This document shows, piece after piece, positions 8,722 to 17,814 of a stretch of DNA of 64,000 nt. The stretch is from positions 1 through 64,000 of the forward strand of contig JALHLV010000017.1 of assembly GCA_022844405.1 (NCBI GenBank). Reading direction: 5' to 3'. The stretch is from Sphingomonadales bacterium. Its GTDB lineage: Bacteria > Pseudomonadota > Alphaproteobacteria > SMXS01. Under the pieces are notes generated by a model. That model saw nothing but the letters and a program-made list of their open reading frames with translations, was not told the origin of the DNA and ran no database searches. The translations under genes and the position numbers were made by a program. Every line of letters starts with the position of its first letter. The stretch's first letter is position 1.

Positions 8722-9825
8722 GTGGATAAGCCCAGCCTCACCTACCCGTTCGACGACCTGCCGGCTGCCGGCACGACGCGCATGATCGCGCCCGGCATCA
8801 AGTGGCTGCAGATGCCGCTGCCCTTCGCGCTCGATCACATCAATCTCTACCTGCTCGAGGACGGCGACGGCTGGGTGCTGGTGGACACGGGCATCCGCGG
8901 CGACAAGACCCGCGATCTCTGGCTGGAGATCTTCGACAACGAGCTGGACGGCAAGCCGATCACCCGGGTGATCGCCACCCACATGCATCCGGACCATCTG
9001 GGCCAGGCCGGCTGGCTGTGCCGGCACTTCAACGCGCCGCTGCTGATGAGCCGGACCGAGTATTTCTACGCCCGCACCTTCTCCAACGAGAACGCCCGGG
9101 TGCTGCCGCCCGAAGCGGTTCAGTTCTACGAACGCGGCGGCATCCCGGAACCCATCCTGGCCGAGATCCGGTCGCGGGGCTGGGGCGGCTTCAGCAACAA
9201 TGTGGAGCCGATGCCCATCGGCTATCACCGGCTGATCGACAACCAGGTGATCACCATCGGCGGCCGGCAATGGCGCGTCGTCACCGGCAGCGGCCACTCG
9301 CCCGAGCATGTGTGCCTGTATTGCGACGAACTCGACGTGCTGATCTCGGGCGACCAGGTGCTGCCGCGCATCACCTCGAACGTCAGCGTCAACGCCAACG
9401 AGCCCGAGGAAGACCCGCTGCACTACTGGCTGGACTCGCACCGCAAGTTCCTGTCGCTGCTGCCGGACACCGCGTTCGTCCTGCCGTCGCACAACCGGCC
9501 GTTCTACGGGCTGCACGCGCGGCTGCTCTACCTGATCGACCACCACGAGGACCGCATGCTGGCGTGCGAGGAGAAGTGCGTCACGCCGCAGACCGCCCAC
9601 GACCTGCTGCCGGTGATGTTCTCGCGCGCGCTGGATTCGTTCCAGATCATGCTGGCGCTGGGCGAATGCATCGCCCATTTGCACTGCCTGATGGGCCGCG
9701 GCCGGCTGGAGCGCACGCTGGACCAGGACGGCTGCTACCGTTACCGCAGCATCGATCCCAGCCTGCCCGCGCGCGCCGATCCGGAGGGCCACGACAGCCC
9801 CGACCTCGCGCCGCTGATGGTCTAG
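8722..9825 (+). CDS. MBL-fold metallo-hydrolase
   Basis: 367 aa from a GTG start. The metallo-beta-lactamase signature THMHPDHLG (HxHxDH, about residues 90-98) is followed by the later His in GSGHSPEHV and an Asp in SGDQVLPRI, so both zinc sites look complete. The C-terminal about 110 residues form a helical extension after LPSHNRPF, typical of glyoxalase-II-like/thioesterase-like members. Exact substrate unknown. Only 9 bp separate it from an acyl-CoA ligase gene in the same direction, so a thioesterase or ester-hydrolase role linked to acyl-CoA metabolism is reasonable inference. The 125-bp upstream gap (8597-8721) has a short AAGCG/CGCTT hairpin but no clear promoter. Confidence 0.85.
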   Translation: MDKPSLTYPFDDLPAAGTTRMIAPGIKWLQMPLPFALDHINLYLLEDGDGWVLVDTGIRGDKTRDLWLEIFDNELDGKPITRVIATHMHPDHLGQAGWLCRHFNAPLLMSRTEYFYARTFSNENARVLPPEAVQFYERGGIPEPILAEIRSRGWGGFSNNVEPMPIGYHRLIDNQVITIGGRQWRVVTGSGHSPEHVCLYCDELDVLISGDQVLPRITSNVSVNANEPEEDPLHYWLDSHRKFLSLLPDTAFVLPSHNRPFYGLHARLLYLIDHHEDRMLACEEKCVTPQTAHDLLPVMFSRALDSFQIMLALGECIAHLHCLMGRGRLERTLDQDGCYRYRSIDPSLPARADPEGHDSPDLAPLMV

Positions 9826-9834
9826 GAGCCCGGC

Positions 9835-11526
9835 ATGGACCGGCCGTGGCTCGCACATTATCCGCCCAATGTTGACTGGCACCAGGAATTCGAGCCGCGC
9901 CCGGTCTACGCCGCGCTCGATTCCGCGGCGGCCCAGTGGCCGGACAATGTCCATCTCGATTTCTTCGGCCGCACGTTCAGCTACCGCCAGACACTGGCCA
10001 TGGTCGCCCAGGCCGCGAAGGGCTTCCAGACGCTAGGTGTCGGCAAGGGCGTCAAGGTGGGACTGTTCCTGCCAAACTGCCCGCAACAGGTGATCAGCTA
10101 TTTCGCCGTGCTGAAGGCGGGCGGCACCGTGGTCAACTACAGCCCGCTCTATTCCGAGAACGAGCTGCTCGCCCAGATCGAGGATTCACACACCGACATC
10201 ATGGTGACGCTCGACCTGTCGCTGCTCTATCCCAAGGCACGCGACATGATCGACAGGAGCCGGCTGCGCAAGCTGGTGGTGTCACGGCTGTCCGACACCA
10301 TGCCATTGCTCAAGGGCGCCGCGTTCCGGCTGCTCAAGCGCAAGGCCATCGCCGCGCGCCGCTGGGATGACCGGCAGATGACGTGGCAGGACCTGCTCGA
10401 CAATGACGGCGGCTTCGAGCCCGCGCCGATCGATCCGGTCGAGGACGTCGCCGTCCTCCAGTACACCGGCGGCACCACCGGCGTGCCCAAGGGCGCCATG
10501 CTCACCCACGCCAACATCTACATCAACGGCTGCCAGAACCGGGCGTGGTTCCCCGACTTCATGCCGGGACAAGAGACCACCATCGGCGCGCTGCCGTTCT
10601 TCCATGCCTTCGCCATGACCACCATCCTGGTGATGGGCACCATGACCGGCTGCCGCATCGTGCTGCACCCCAAGTTCGAGCTGGACGCGGTGGTCGACGA
10701 CGTCATCGCCAAGAAGCCCAGCTCGCTGCCGGGCGTACCGACCATGTTCACGGCGCTCGCCAATCATCCCAAGGTGAACAAGCGGTCGTTCGCATCGGTG
10801 CGCTGGGCCATGTCGGGCGGCGCGCCGCTGCCCAACGGGGTCCGCCACCACTTCGAGGGCGTGACCGGGGTGAAGATACTGGAGGGTTACGGCCTTACCG
10901 AATGCTCGCCGACGGCTACCTGCGGGCCGGAGGTCGGCGTCAACAAGGAAGGTTCCATCGGCCTGCCGCTGCCGCGGACCGACATCGTCATGGTCGACCG
11001 TGACGATCCGCACAGAGTGCTCCCCGCTGGCGAGACCGGCGAAATCTGCATCGCCGGTCCGCAGGTGATGAAGGGCTACTGGAACAATCCGGACGCCACC
11101 AAGGCCGCCATCGTCGACGGCAGGCTGCGCTCGGGCGATGTCGGCTACATGGACCCGGACGGCTACACCTTCATCATCGACCGGATGAAGGACCTGATCC
11201 TGGTCGGCGGCTTCAACGTGTTTCCGCGCTATGTGGAAGAGGCGATCCACAAGCATCCGGCGGTCAAGGAGGTCACCGTCATCGGCATCCCCGACGACTA
11301 TCTGGGCGAGGTGCCCAAGGCGTTCGTGGTGCTGAAGGACGGCGACGAGAAGCTCGACGCCGAAAAACTCATGGAATTCCTGCGCGACCAGATCGGCAAG
11401 CACGAGCTGCCGCGCGAGATCGAATTCCGCAGGGAGCTGCCCAAGACCGCCGTCGGCAAGCTGTCGAAGAAGGAACTGGTGGCGGAAGAGGCGGCGAAGC
11501 GGGCGAAGACCGCGACAGCGACCTAA
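9835..11526 (+). CDS. AMP-binding acyl-CoA synthetase (FadD-type long-chain fatty acid-CoA ligase)
   Basis: 563 aa, full family length. The phosphate-binding loop YTGGTTGVPKGA starts at residue 210, the A5 motif EGYGLTECSP and the A7/A8 region SGDVGYMDPDG...IDRMKDLILVGGFNVFPR are all present, and the acyl-adenylate catalytic Lys lies in PKTAVGKLSKKEL at the C-terminus. The enzyme activates a carboxylate as acyl-AMP and transfers it to CoA in the cytoplasm; the ANL architecture and NVFPRYVEEAI match bacterial FadD. It lies 9 bp after the MBL hydrolase gene and is probably cotranscribed. Its TAA stop interlocks with the TAG stop of a convergent antitoxin-like gene at 11523. Confidence 0.93.
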   Translation: MDRPWLAHYPPNVDWHQEFEPRPVYAALDSAAAQWPDNVHLDFFGRTFSYRQTLAMVAQAAKGFQTLGVGKGVKVGLFLPNCPQQVISYFAVLKAGGTVVNYSPLYSENELLAQIEDSHTDIMVTLDLSLLYPKARDMIDRSRLRKLVVSRLSDTMPLLKGAAFRLLKRKAIAARRWDDRQMTWQDLLDNDGGFEPAPIDPVEDVAVLQYTGGTTGVPKGAMLTHANIYINGCQNRAWFPDFMPGQETTIGALPFFHAFAMTTILVMGTMTGCRIVLHPKFELDAVVDDVIAKKPSSLPGVPTMFTALANHPKVNKRSFASVRWAMSGGAPLPNGVRHHFEGVTGVKILEGYGLTECSPTATCGPEVGVNKEGSIGLPLPRTDIVMVDRDDPHRVLPAGETGEICIAGPQVMKGYWNNPDATKAAIVDGRLRSGDVGYMDPDGYTFIIDRMKDLILVGGFNVFPRYVEEAIHKHPAVKEVTVIGIPDDYLGEVPKAFVVLKDGDEKLDAEKLMEFLRDQIGKHELPREIEFRRELPKTAVGKLSKKELVAEEAAKRAKTATAT

Positions 11527-11684
11527 TCATTGATGTACTTCGCGAAGATCGCTTCGATCTCTTTATCCGAAACGAATTCTCCCTTGTCCGCGCTCTTGAG
11601 GGCTTTCTTGATCCCGGCGAGCTGCCACGCGGACACCTCATCCAGACATGGATCTATGGAACGGTCTGATGGTTCGTCGTTCAT
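11523..11684 (-). CDS. orphan ParD/RHH-type antitoxin-like small protein
   Basis: 53 aa from ATG 11684 (an ATG at 11708 would add eight residues; neither has a strong ribosome site). The core AWQLAGIKKALKSADKGEFVSD followed by KEIEAIFAKY resembles the C-terminal half of short type-II antitoxins (W..E.I..GI.EAD.G.F.SDEEV.A.F.K). Such proteins normally bind a RelE/ParE toxin encoded immediately downstream. Here the gene runs head-on into the end of the acyl-CoA ligase gene with no toxin on either side, so it looks solitary. Assignment is from motif resemblance only; it may be an unrelated small protein. Confidence 0.55.
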   Translation of the reverse strand: MNDEPSDRSIDPCLDEVSAWQLAGIKKALKSADKGEFVSDKEIEAIFAKYIND

Positions 11685-11766
11685 CACGTGGAGAGCCGGT
11701 GCGGCCATCTGTTCGACTGTGTGACATTCTATCTCGCGTCTCTATGATCTGGCGACAGGTGCATGC

Positions 11767-12702
11767 ATGACAACGCTGCTGATCTCCCATTCCGACTGCC
11801 TCGACCACGATACGTCGCCTGGCCATCCCGAATCACCGGACCGGCTGCGGGCCGTCATGCGGGCGCTGGAGGCCGATGAATTCCGAACCCTCCGCCGGGA
11901 GGAGGCGCCCGTCGCGACCGACGGACAAATTCTCCGTGCCCATCCCGCCGAAATCCTCCGCTATATCGCCACGGCGTCCGAGCAGGCTGGTGACGGCTAT
12001 GCGCGGATCGACGCCGACACCATCGTCTCGCGCGGCTCCGAACTGGCCGCGCGCCGTGCGGCGGGCGCGGTGTGCCGCGCCGTAGAGGCGGTGGCGCGGG
12101 GCGAGGCGCGCAACGCCTTCTGCGCCGTGCGGCCGCCGGGGCATCACGCGGAATCGGTCAGGCCCATGGGCTTTTGCCTCTACAACAACGTGGCCATCGG
12201 CGCGCTGGAGGCCCGAGCGCTGCATGGGATGGCGCGCGTCGCGGTGGTCGACTTCGACGTCCATCACGGCAATGGCACGCAGGAGTTGTTCGAAGCCGAC
12301 GCGACCCTGTTCTATGCCTCGTGCCATCAATCGCCGCTCTATCCAGGCACGGGCATGGCCGGCGAGACCGGTGTCGGCAACATCGTCAACGTGCCGCTCG
12401 CCGAAGGCAGCGGCGGTGCGGCCCTGCTGCGTGCGATCAGCGACCGGATCATTCCCGCGCTCGAGGCATTCCAGCCCGACCTGCTGATGATTTCCGCGGG
12501 CTTCGACGCCCACGAAAACGACCCGCTGGCGGGCTTGAACGTGGCCACGGAGGACTTCGAATCGGCCACCGATCTGCTGTGCGCCACAGCGGAACGCTTG
12601 TGCGGCGGACGAGTCGTCTCTACCTTGGAAGGTGGCTACAACTTGAAAGACCTCGCGGCGAGCGCCGCGGGGCATGTCCGTTCTCTCATGCGGCACGGCT
12701 GA
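11767..12702 (+). CDS. histone deacetylase-like amidohydrolase
   Basis: 311 aa, the class-II HDAC/acetoin-utilisation family length. N-terminal SPDRLRAVMRALE, the catalytic VRPPGHHAES (tandem His about 126-127), zinc-binding VDFDVHHGNGTQE (about 161-173; D and H ligands) and SAGFDAHENDPLAG (about 241-254; second Asp) and the closing EGGYNL (active-site Tyr) are all intact, so it should be an active Zn-dependent deacylase. Bacterial members act on acetylated polyamines or proteins; the substrate is unknown. It lies upstream of xseB, ispA and dxs, an order that recurs in alphaproteobacteria and is not an indicator of a shared pathway. Confidence 0.92.
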   Translation: MTTLLISHSDCLDHDTSPGHPESPDRLRAVMRALEADEFRTLRREEAPVATDGQILRAHPAEILRYIATASEQAGDGYARIDADTIVSRGSELAARRAAGAVCRAVEAVARGEARNAFCAVRPPGHHAESVRPMGFCLYNNVAIGALEARALHGMARVAVVDFDVHHGNGTQELFEADATLFYASCHQSPLYPGTGMAGETGVGNIVNVPLAEGSGGAALLRAISDRIIPALEAFQPDLLMISAGFDAHENDPLAGLNVATEDFESATDLLCATAERLCGGRVVSTLEGGYNLKDLAASAAGHVRSLMRHG

Positions 12703-12735
12703 AGGCAGCAGGCGGCGGACACACAAGGAAACGTG

Positions 12736-12993
12736 ATGGCGGATACGCAGACGATACGACCCGACGACATCGCCAGCATGACATTCGAGCAGGCCCTTCA
12801 AGAGCTGGAGACCGTCGTCGCCAAGCTCGAGGGAGGCCGCGTCGGGCTGGAGGAGTCGATAGAGATGTACACGCGCGGAGCGCACCTGAAGCAGCATTGC
12901 GCGGCCAAGTTGGCCGATGCGCAGGCGCGGATCGAAAAAGTGGTCGTGGCGAGTGACGGCAGCCTGTCGGCGCAGCCGGCCGACATCGGTTGA
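12736..12993 (+). CDS. xseB: exodeoxyribonuclease VII small subunit
   Basis: 85 aa. ATG 12736 is preceded by AAGGAA at 12725-12730; a GTG one codon earlier is less likely. The sequence MTFEQALQELETVVAKLEGG then LEESIEMYTRGAHLKQHCA is the conserved two-helix XseB core (F E.AL..LE.IV..LE.G...L..S...YE.G..L...C). XseB binds the XseA large subunit in a multisubunit processive single-strand exonuclease; xseA is not in the window. It sits between the HDAC-like gene and ispA, with ispA beginning 4 bp after its stop, as in many proteobacteria. Confidence 0.95.
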   Translation: MADTQTIRPDDIASMTFEQALQELETVVAKLEGGRVGLEESIEMYTRGAHLKQHCAAKLADAQARIEKVVVASDGSLSAQPADIG

Positions 12994-12997
12994 GCCG

Positions 12998-13915
12998 GTG
13001 AGGCAGAATTTGAGCGCGACTCCGGACATCGCCGTGCTGCAGGCCGAAATGGGCAAGGTGGCCGAGGCCATCGACCAGGCGCTCGAACGTCTGCTGCCGC
13101 CGGTGGAAGGCAAGGAAGCCCAACTGATGGAGGCCATGCGCTACGCCACGTTGGCCGGCGGGAAGAGGCTGCGGCCGTTCCTGGTGCTAGCGAGCGGCGC
13201 GCTGTTCGATGTGCCGACAGACCGGTCTACCCGGGTAGCATGCGCGCTGGAGTGCATCCATACCTATTCGCTTGTGCATGACGACCTGCCCTGTATGGAC
13301 GACGACGACCTGCGGCGGGGCATGCCGACCACGCACCGGAAATTCGACGAGGCGACCGCTGTCCTGGCAGGCGATGCGCTGCTGACCTACGCCTTCGAGA
13401 TCGTCTCCGATCCGCGCACGCATCACGACCCGCTGGTCCGCGCCGAACTGGTGCATGCCATGGCCCGTGAGGCTGGTGCCCACGGCATGGTCGGCGGCCA
13501 GATGATCGACCTGCTGGCCGAGACCGAGGAGCTGGACATCGGCGCGGTCACCCGGCTGCAGCAGATGAAGACCGGCGCGCTGATCCGCTTCGCCGTCGAC
13601 GCGGGGGCGATCATGGGCCGAGCCAGCAAGGAGCAGCGCCAGGCGCTGCAGAACTATGCCCATGATCTGGGACTGGCGTTCCAGATCGTCGACGATCTGC
13701 TCGACGTCGAGGGTACCGAGAAGGAAGTCGGCAAGAAGGTCCGCAAGGACACCGATGCGGGCAAGGCGACCTTCGTCTCGCTGCTCGGCGTCGAGCGCGC
13801 CCGCACCCAGGCCCAGATGCTCGCCGACCAGGCGGGCGTCCATCTGGAGATGTTCGACGAGAAGGCCGAGCTGCTGCGCCTGCTGCCCCATTTCGTCATC
13901 AACCGCCGGCATTAG
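12998..13915 (+). CDS. ispA: (2E,6E)-farnesyl diphosphate synthase (polyprenyl synthetase family)
   Basis: 305 aa from GTG 12998. TTG 13010 is an alternative start and has a better-placed ribosome site (GAGG at 13000-13003, 6 nt spacing). The first aspartate-rich motif is [14 protein letters not shown] and the second is [21 protein letters not shown] and GQMIDLL are also conserved. The spacing in DDLPCMDD (DDxxxxD) is typical of bacterial short-chain FPP/GPP synthases. It condenses IPP with DMAPP and GPP in the cytoplasm to supply farnesyl-PP for quinones, undecaprenyl-PP and hopanoids. Directly followed by dxs (14 bp), so two isoprenoid genes are cotranscribed. Confidence 0.95.
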   Translation: MRQNLSATPDIAVLQAEMGKVAEAIDQALERLLPPVEGKEAQLMEAMRYATLAGGKRLRPFLVLASGALFDVPTDRSTRVACALECIHTYSLVHDDLPCMDDDDLRRGMPTTHRKFDEATAVLAGDALLTYAFEIVSDPRTHHDPLVRAELVHAMAREAGAHGMVGGQMIDLLAETEELDIGAVTRLQQMKTGALIRFAVDAGAIMGRASKEQRQALQNYAHDLGLAFQIVDDLLDVEGTEKEVGKKVRKDTDAGKATFVSLLGVERARTQAQMLADQAGVHLEMFDEKAELLRLLPHFVINRRH

Positions 13916-13929
13916 AGGTTGGCCGCCCG

Positions 13930-15843
13930 ATGAGTGAGACACCGCTTCTCGATACCATCAAGACGCCGGCGGACCTCCGCAAGCTGCCGTCCAAGCAGCT
14001 TCGCCAGGTGGCCGACGAACTGCGCGCCGCGACCATCGACACGGTCTCGCGCACCGGCGGCCATCTCGGCGCCGGCCTGGGCGTCGTCGAGCTCACCACC
14101 GTGCTGCACTACGTCTTCGACACGCCGCGCGACCGGCTGATCTGGGACGTGGGCCACCAATGCTATCCGCACAAGATCCTGACCGGCCGGCGCGACCGCA
14201 TGCTCACGCTGCGCTCGGGCGGCGGCCTTTCCGGCTTCACCAAGCGCGCCGAAAGCGAGTACGACCCGTTCGGCGCCGCGCACAGCTCCACCTCGATCTC
14301 GGCGGGCCTGGGCATGGCGGTGGCGCGGGATCTGTCCGGCGGCCGCAACAACGTCATCGCGGTGATCGGCGACGGCGCCATGAGCGCGGGCATGGCCTAC
14401 GAGGCCATGAACAACGCCGGCTCCATGGACAAGCGGCTGATCGTCATCCTCAACGACAACGACATGTCGATCGCGCCGCCGGTCGGCGCCATGAGCGCCT
14501 ATCTGGCCCGGCTGCTGTCGTCGCGGCAGTATCTGGGCCTGCGCGAGATCGCCAAGCAGATCGCCAGCAAATTCCCCAAGTCCATCGAGCAGCGCGCCAA
14601 GCGGGTCGAGGAATATGCCCGCGGCATGGCGACGGGCGGCACCCTGTTCGAGGAACTGGGCTTCTATTACGTCGGTCCCATCGATGGCCATAATGTGGAG
14701 CACCTGCTGCCGGTGCTGAAGAACGTCCGCGACGAGATCGACGGCCCGGTGCTGGTGCACGTGGTGACCCAGAAGGGCAAGGGCTATCCGCCGGCCGAGG
14801 CCGCCGCCGACAAGTATCACGGCGTTTCCAAGTTCGACGTGGTGACCGGCGCGCAGGTGAAGGCCAAGGCCAACGCGCCCAGCTACACGCGCGTTTTCGC
14901 CGATGCGCTCATCAAGGAAGCCGAGCACGACGACAAGATCGTCGCCATCAGCGCCGCCATGCCGTCGGGCACCGGCCTCGACCTGTTCGCCGAGCGCTTC
15001 CCGGGGCGCTGCTTCGACGTGGGCATCGCCGAGCAGCATGGCGTGACCTTCGCCGCCGGTCTCGCCTCGGAAGGCTACCGGCCATTCGCCGCCATCTATT
15101 CCACCTTCCTTCAGCGCGCCTACGACCAGGTGGTCCACGACGTGGCGATCCAGTCGCTGCCGGTGCGCTTCGCCATCGACCGCGCCGGCCTGGTGGGCGC
15201 CGACGGGCCGACCCATGCCGGCTCGTTCGACGTGACCTATCTGGCGACGCTGCCGGGCTTCGTGGTCATGGCCGCGGCCGACGAGGCCGAACTGATGCAT
15301 ATGGTGGCGACCGCCGCCGCCATCGACGACCGGCCGTCCGCGTTCCGCTATCCGCGCGGCGAGGGCATCGGCATCGAGATGCCGGAAAGAGGGATTCCGC
15401 TGGAGATCGGCAAAGGCCGCGTCATGCGCGAGGGCTCGTCGGTCGCCATCCTGTCGTTCGGCACCCGGCTGCAGGAGTCGCTGCTGGCCGCCGACATGCT
15501 GGCGGCGCGGGGATTCTCGACCACGGTGGCCGACGCCCGCTTCGCCAAGCCGCTCGACCACGACCTGATCCGCCGGCTGGCGAAGGAGCACGAGGTGCTG
15601 CTGACCATCGAGGAAGGCGCCATCGGCGGATTCGGGGCGCACGTTCTGCATTTTCTCGCCGAGGACGGCCGCCTGGACAAGGGCCTGAAGGTTCGCACCA
15701 TGGTGCTGCCCGATATCTTCATCGACCAGGACAAGCCCGAAGTGATGTACGCCGTGGCCGGCCTCAACGCCCAGCAGATCGTCGAAAAGGCGCTGGGCGC
15801 CATGGGCATGGACACGGCGTCGATCCGGCAGGAAAGCGCGTAA
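13930..15843 (+). CDS. dxs: 1-deoxy-D-xylulose-5-phosphate synthase
   Basis: 637 aa, full length. ThDP-binding motif [18 protein letters not shown] (about 147-164), N-terminal [14 protein letters not shown] and [12 protein letters not shown], transketolase-family pyrimidine domain with [13 protein letters not shown] and [15 protein letters not shown], and a C-terminal transketolase domain. It condenses pyruvate and glyceraldehyde-3-phosphate to DXP, the entry and main flux-control step of the MEP isoprenoid pathway, and DXP also feeds thiamine and pyridoxal phosphate. Follows ispA by 14 bp. A long open frame on the opposite strand across the whole gene is a GC-rich mirror and is not counted. 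Confidence 0.98.
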   Translation: MSETPLLDTIKTPADLRKLPSKQLRQVADELRAATIDTVSRTGGHLGAGLGVVELTTVLHYVFDTPRDRLIWDVGHQCYPHKILTGRRDRMLTLRSGGGLSGFTKRAESEYDPFGAAHSSTSISAGLGMAVARDLSGGRNNVIAVIGDGAMSAGMAYEAMNNAGSMDKRLIVILNDNDMSIAPPVGAMSAYLARLLSSRQYLGLREIAKQIASKFPKSIEQRAKRVEEYARGMATGGTLFEELGFYYVGPIDGHNVEHLLPVLKNVRDEIDGPVLVHVVTQKGKGYPPAEAAADKYHGVSKFDVVTGAQVKAKANAPSYTRVFADALIKEAEHDDKIVAISAAMPSGTGLDLFAERFPGRCFDVGIAEQHGVTFAAGLASEGYRPFAAIYSTFLQRAYDQVVHDVAIQSLPVRFAIDRAGLVGADGPTHAGSFDVTYLATLPGFVVMAAADEAELMHMVATAAAIDDRPSAFRYPRGEGIGIEMPERGIPLEIGKGRVMREGSSVAILSFGTRLQESLLAADMLAARGFSTTVADARFAKPLDHDLIRRLAKEHEVLLTIEEGAIGGFGAHVLHFLAEDGRLDKGLKVRTMVLPDIFIDQDKPEVMYAVAGLNAQQIVEKALGAMGMDTASIRQESA

Positions 15844-15880
15844 AGCGTTCAATTGAGGATAGGCCTTTCACGCTGAGAGA

Positions 15881-15997
15881 CCCCCTCACCCGTCGGCTTC
15901 GCCGCCACCCTCTCCCGCGAGGGGAGAGGGGACCTGGCCTTTGACCCTTCTCCTCGTGGGAGAAGGTGGACGCCCGCAGGGCGGCCGGATGAGGGGG
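15881..15997. repeat. dispersed ~115-bp palindromic repeat, copy 1
   Basis: Intergenic element between dxs and tlyA bounded by CCCCCTCACCC on the left and GGATGAGGGGG on the right. Inside are two stems: CCCTCTCCC/GGGGAGAGGG around GCGA, and CTTCTCC/GGGAGAAGG around a short loop. The same boundaries and inner stems recur at 20437-20549, 29782-29895 and 33817-33928. It looks like a BIME/REP-type non-coding repeat. Confidence 0.8.
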
Positions 15998-16034
15998 CGC
16001 CGCGCGAGCGGCATCTGTTTGGTATCGATTTCTC

Positions 16035-16775
16035 ATGCCGAAAATCCGCGTAGACGTCCTGCTGGTTGACCGTGGCCTCGTCGAGAGCCGCAGCCGGGCG
16101 CAGGCGCTGATCATGGCGGGCGCCGTCTATACCGGCACCGAACGCATCTCCAAGCCCGGCCAGACGCTGCCCGAGGACGCGCCGCTGGAGGTGAAGGGGC
16201 GCGACCATCCCTGGGTCAGCCGCGGTGGCCTCAAGCTCGACCACGCCCTGAAGCAGTTCGACGTGGACCTTGCCGGCAAGGTGGTGCTCGACGTCGGCGC
16301 CAGCACCGGCGGCTTCACCGATGTGGCGCTGCATCGCGGCGCGGCGCGGGTCTACGCGGTCGATGTGGGCCATGGCCAGCTTGCCTGGTCGCTGCGTCAG
16401 GACCCGCGCGTGGTGGTGCTGGAGAAGACCAATGCGCGCCACCTGACAGCCACTGAGATTCCCGAGCCGGTCGATGCGGTGGTCTGCGACGCCAGCTTCA
16501 TCGGCCTGCGGACCGTGCTGCCCGCGCCCATGGCGCTGGCCGCGCCCGGCGCCGTGCTGATCGCGCTGATCAAGCCCCAGTTCGAAGTGGGCAAGGGGCA
16601 GGTGGGCAAGGGCGGCGTGGTGCGCGACCCGGCATTACACGAGGAAGTCTGCGCCGGCATCCGTGAGTGGCTCGACAACGAACCCGGCTGGAGCGTGATC
16701 GGCCTCACCGAAAGTCCGATCACCGGGCCCGAAGGCAACAAGGAGTTCCTGATCGCGGCCCGCCGCGCACCCTGA
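16035..16775 (+). CDS. TlyA family rRNA 2'-O-methyltransferase / S4-domain protein
   Basis: 246 aa. N-terminal S4 RNA-binding domain (VDVLLVDRGLVESRSRAQAL and ISKPGQTL, residues about 5-62), then an FtsJ-type methyltransferase with SAM loop DVGASTGGFTDVALHRGA (about 86-103), VYAVDVGHGQLAW, VCDASFIGL and LIKPQFEVG. TlyA enzymes 2'-O-methylate cytidines in 16S and 23S rRNA (capreomycin sensitivity in mycobacteria); some relatives are called haemolysins from heterologous phenotypes, which should not be taken as function. The position after dxs is conserved in many bacteria. Separated from dxs by repeat DNA and followed by hairpins. Confidence 0.93.
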   Translation: MPKIRVDVLLVDRGLVESRSRAQALIMAGAVYTGTERISKPGQTLPEDAPLEVKGRDHPWVSRGGLKLDHALKQFDVDLAGKVVLDVGASTGGFTDVALHRGAARVYAVDVGHGQLAWSLRQDPRVVVLEKTNARHLTATEIPEPVDAVVCDASFIGLRTVLPAPMALAAPGAVLIALIKPQFEVGKGQVGKGGVVRDPALHEEVCAGIREWLDNEPGWSVIGLTESPITGPEGNKEFLIAARRAP

Positions 16776-16791
16776 TATTGTGACGGCCGCA

Positions 16792-16835
16792 CTGGAGCAG
16801 CCTGCGTTCGCTTGAACGCAGACAAGCTGCTCCAG
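16792..16835 (+). terminator. two-level stem-loop after tlyA, possible terminator or REP-like element
   Basis: Outer arms CTGGAGCAGC / GCTGCTCCAG (10 bp perfect) enclose inner arms TGCGTTC / GAACGCA (7 bp, loop GCTT). It begins 16 bp after the tlyA stop. There is no U-tract, so it is either a Rho-type/attenuating hairpin or a palindromic repeat rather than a classical terminator. Confidence 0.45.
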
Positions 16836-16847
16836 AATCTTAGAATC

Positions 16848-16871
16848 GATCATCCCGAAGGCGGGATGATC
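16848..16871. repeat. perfect 10-bp inverted repeat just upstream of an ABC transporter gene
   Basis: GATCATCCCG, AAGG loop, CGGGATGATC. It ends 16 bp before the ATG of the ABC ATPase gene (16888). It could be an operator, a hairpin shading the ribosome site or a REP-type palindrome; sequence alone does not decide. Confidence 0.5.
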
Positions 16872-16887
16872 TAGGCTCGGAATCCCC

Positions 16888-17814
16888 ATGATCGTCGCCA
16901 ACGCCGTCTCCTACGAATACCCGAATCTGCGGGCGCTTTCGGACGTCAGCTTCACCATCGGCCAGGGCGCAATCGCCGCCCTGATCGGCCCCAACGGCGC
17001 TGGCAAGACCACGCTGATGCGCTGCCTGGCGGCGCTGGAGCTGCCCTATTCGGGCACCATCGAGATCGACGGCATCGACACCGCCGAGCATCCGCGCGAG
17101 GTGCACAAGCGCATCGGCTACCTGTCCGACTTCTTCGGTGTCTACCGCGATCTGACGGTGGAGCGCTGCCTGCGCCACGCGGCCATGGCCGGCGGCGTAC
17201 CGCCCGAGAATGTCGGCGCGGCGGTGGCGCGCGCGGCGGCCCGCGTCGATCTGTCCGACCGCATGGGCGCCCTGTCCGGCACGCTGTCGCGCGGCTTGCG
17301 CCAGCGCCTCGGCATCGCCCAGGCCATGATCCACGACCCGACCGTGCTGATTCTCGACGAGCCGGCCTCCGGCCTCGATCCGGAAGCAAGGCACGATCTG
17401 TCCGAGCTGCTGAAGGTGCTGCGCGACCAGGGCATGACGCTGCTGGTGTCGTCGCACATCCTGTCCGAGCTGGAAGACTACGCCACCGAGGTGCTGTTCA
17501 TCCGCGACGGCCGGCTGGTGCAGCATGCGCCGCTCGGCACCGCGGCCTCGTCGCCGACGGTGCGGGTGCGCCTCGAGATGGCCCATGCGGTGCCGAACCT
17601 GGCTGCGGCGCTGTCGGCCGTCGCGGGGATCACGGTCGAGAGCGCCGACGAAACCCACGCCATCGTTGTCTGCGGCGTCGACGCCGAGGCCCGCCGTTCC
17701 GCGCTCGCCGCGCTGATCGCGGCCGGTCTGCCGGTGAGCGCGTTCGCCGAGCACAGGGAACGGCTGCAGGAATCCTACCTGTCGTTCGTCGATGGCCTGG
17801 AGGCGCGCCAATGA
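16888..17814 (+). CDS. ABC transporter ATP-binding protein
   Basis: 308 aa. Single ABC ATPase domain: Walker A GPNGAGKTT (about 34-42), an atypical signature GTLSRGLRQRL (about 131-141) and Walker B VLILDEPASGLD (about 152-163), then switch His in LLVSSHILSELED. A C-terminal about 80-residue extension of the CcmA/NatA/Bcr type follows. It energises the membrane protein encoded by the next gene, which overlaps it by ATGA (17811-17814). ABC-2 type exporters of this class move drugs, lipids or polysaccharides, or assist envelope steps; the cargo is unknown. Confidence 0.9.
   Translation: MIVANAVSYEYPNLRALSDVSFTIGQGAIAALIGPNGAGKTTLMRCLAALELPYSGTIEIDGIDTAEHPREVHKRIGYLSDFFGVYRDLTVERCLRHAAMAGGVPPENVGAAVARAAARVDLSDRMGALSGTLSRGLRQRLGIAQAMIHDPTVLILDEPASGLDPEARHDLSELLKVLRDQGMTLLVSSHILSELEDYATEVLFIRDGRLVQHAPLGTAASSPTVRVRLEMAHAVPNLAAALSAVAGITVESADETHAIVVCGVDAEARRSALAALIAAGLPVSAFAEHRERLQESYLSFVDGLEARQ

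Noticed and set aside
13912-15852. Long open frame on the minus strand across dxs (about 646 codons)
   Set aside because: Mirrors dxs in a high-GC genome; low-complexity Arg/Gly/His-rich protein without motifs. dxs itself has all family motifs.
16035-16775. Haemolysin annotation of the tlyA-like protein
   Set aside because: The S4 plus FtsJ domains support rRNA methylation; haemolysis reports for relatives are indirect.
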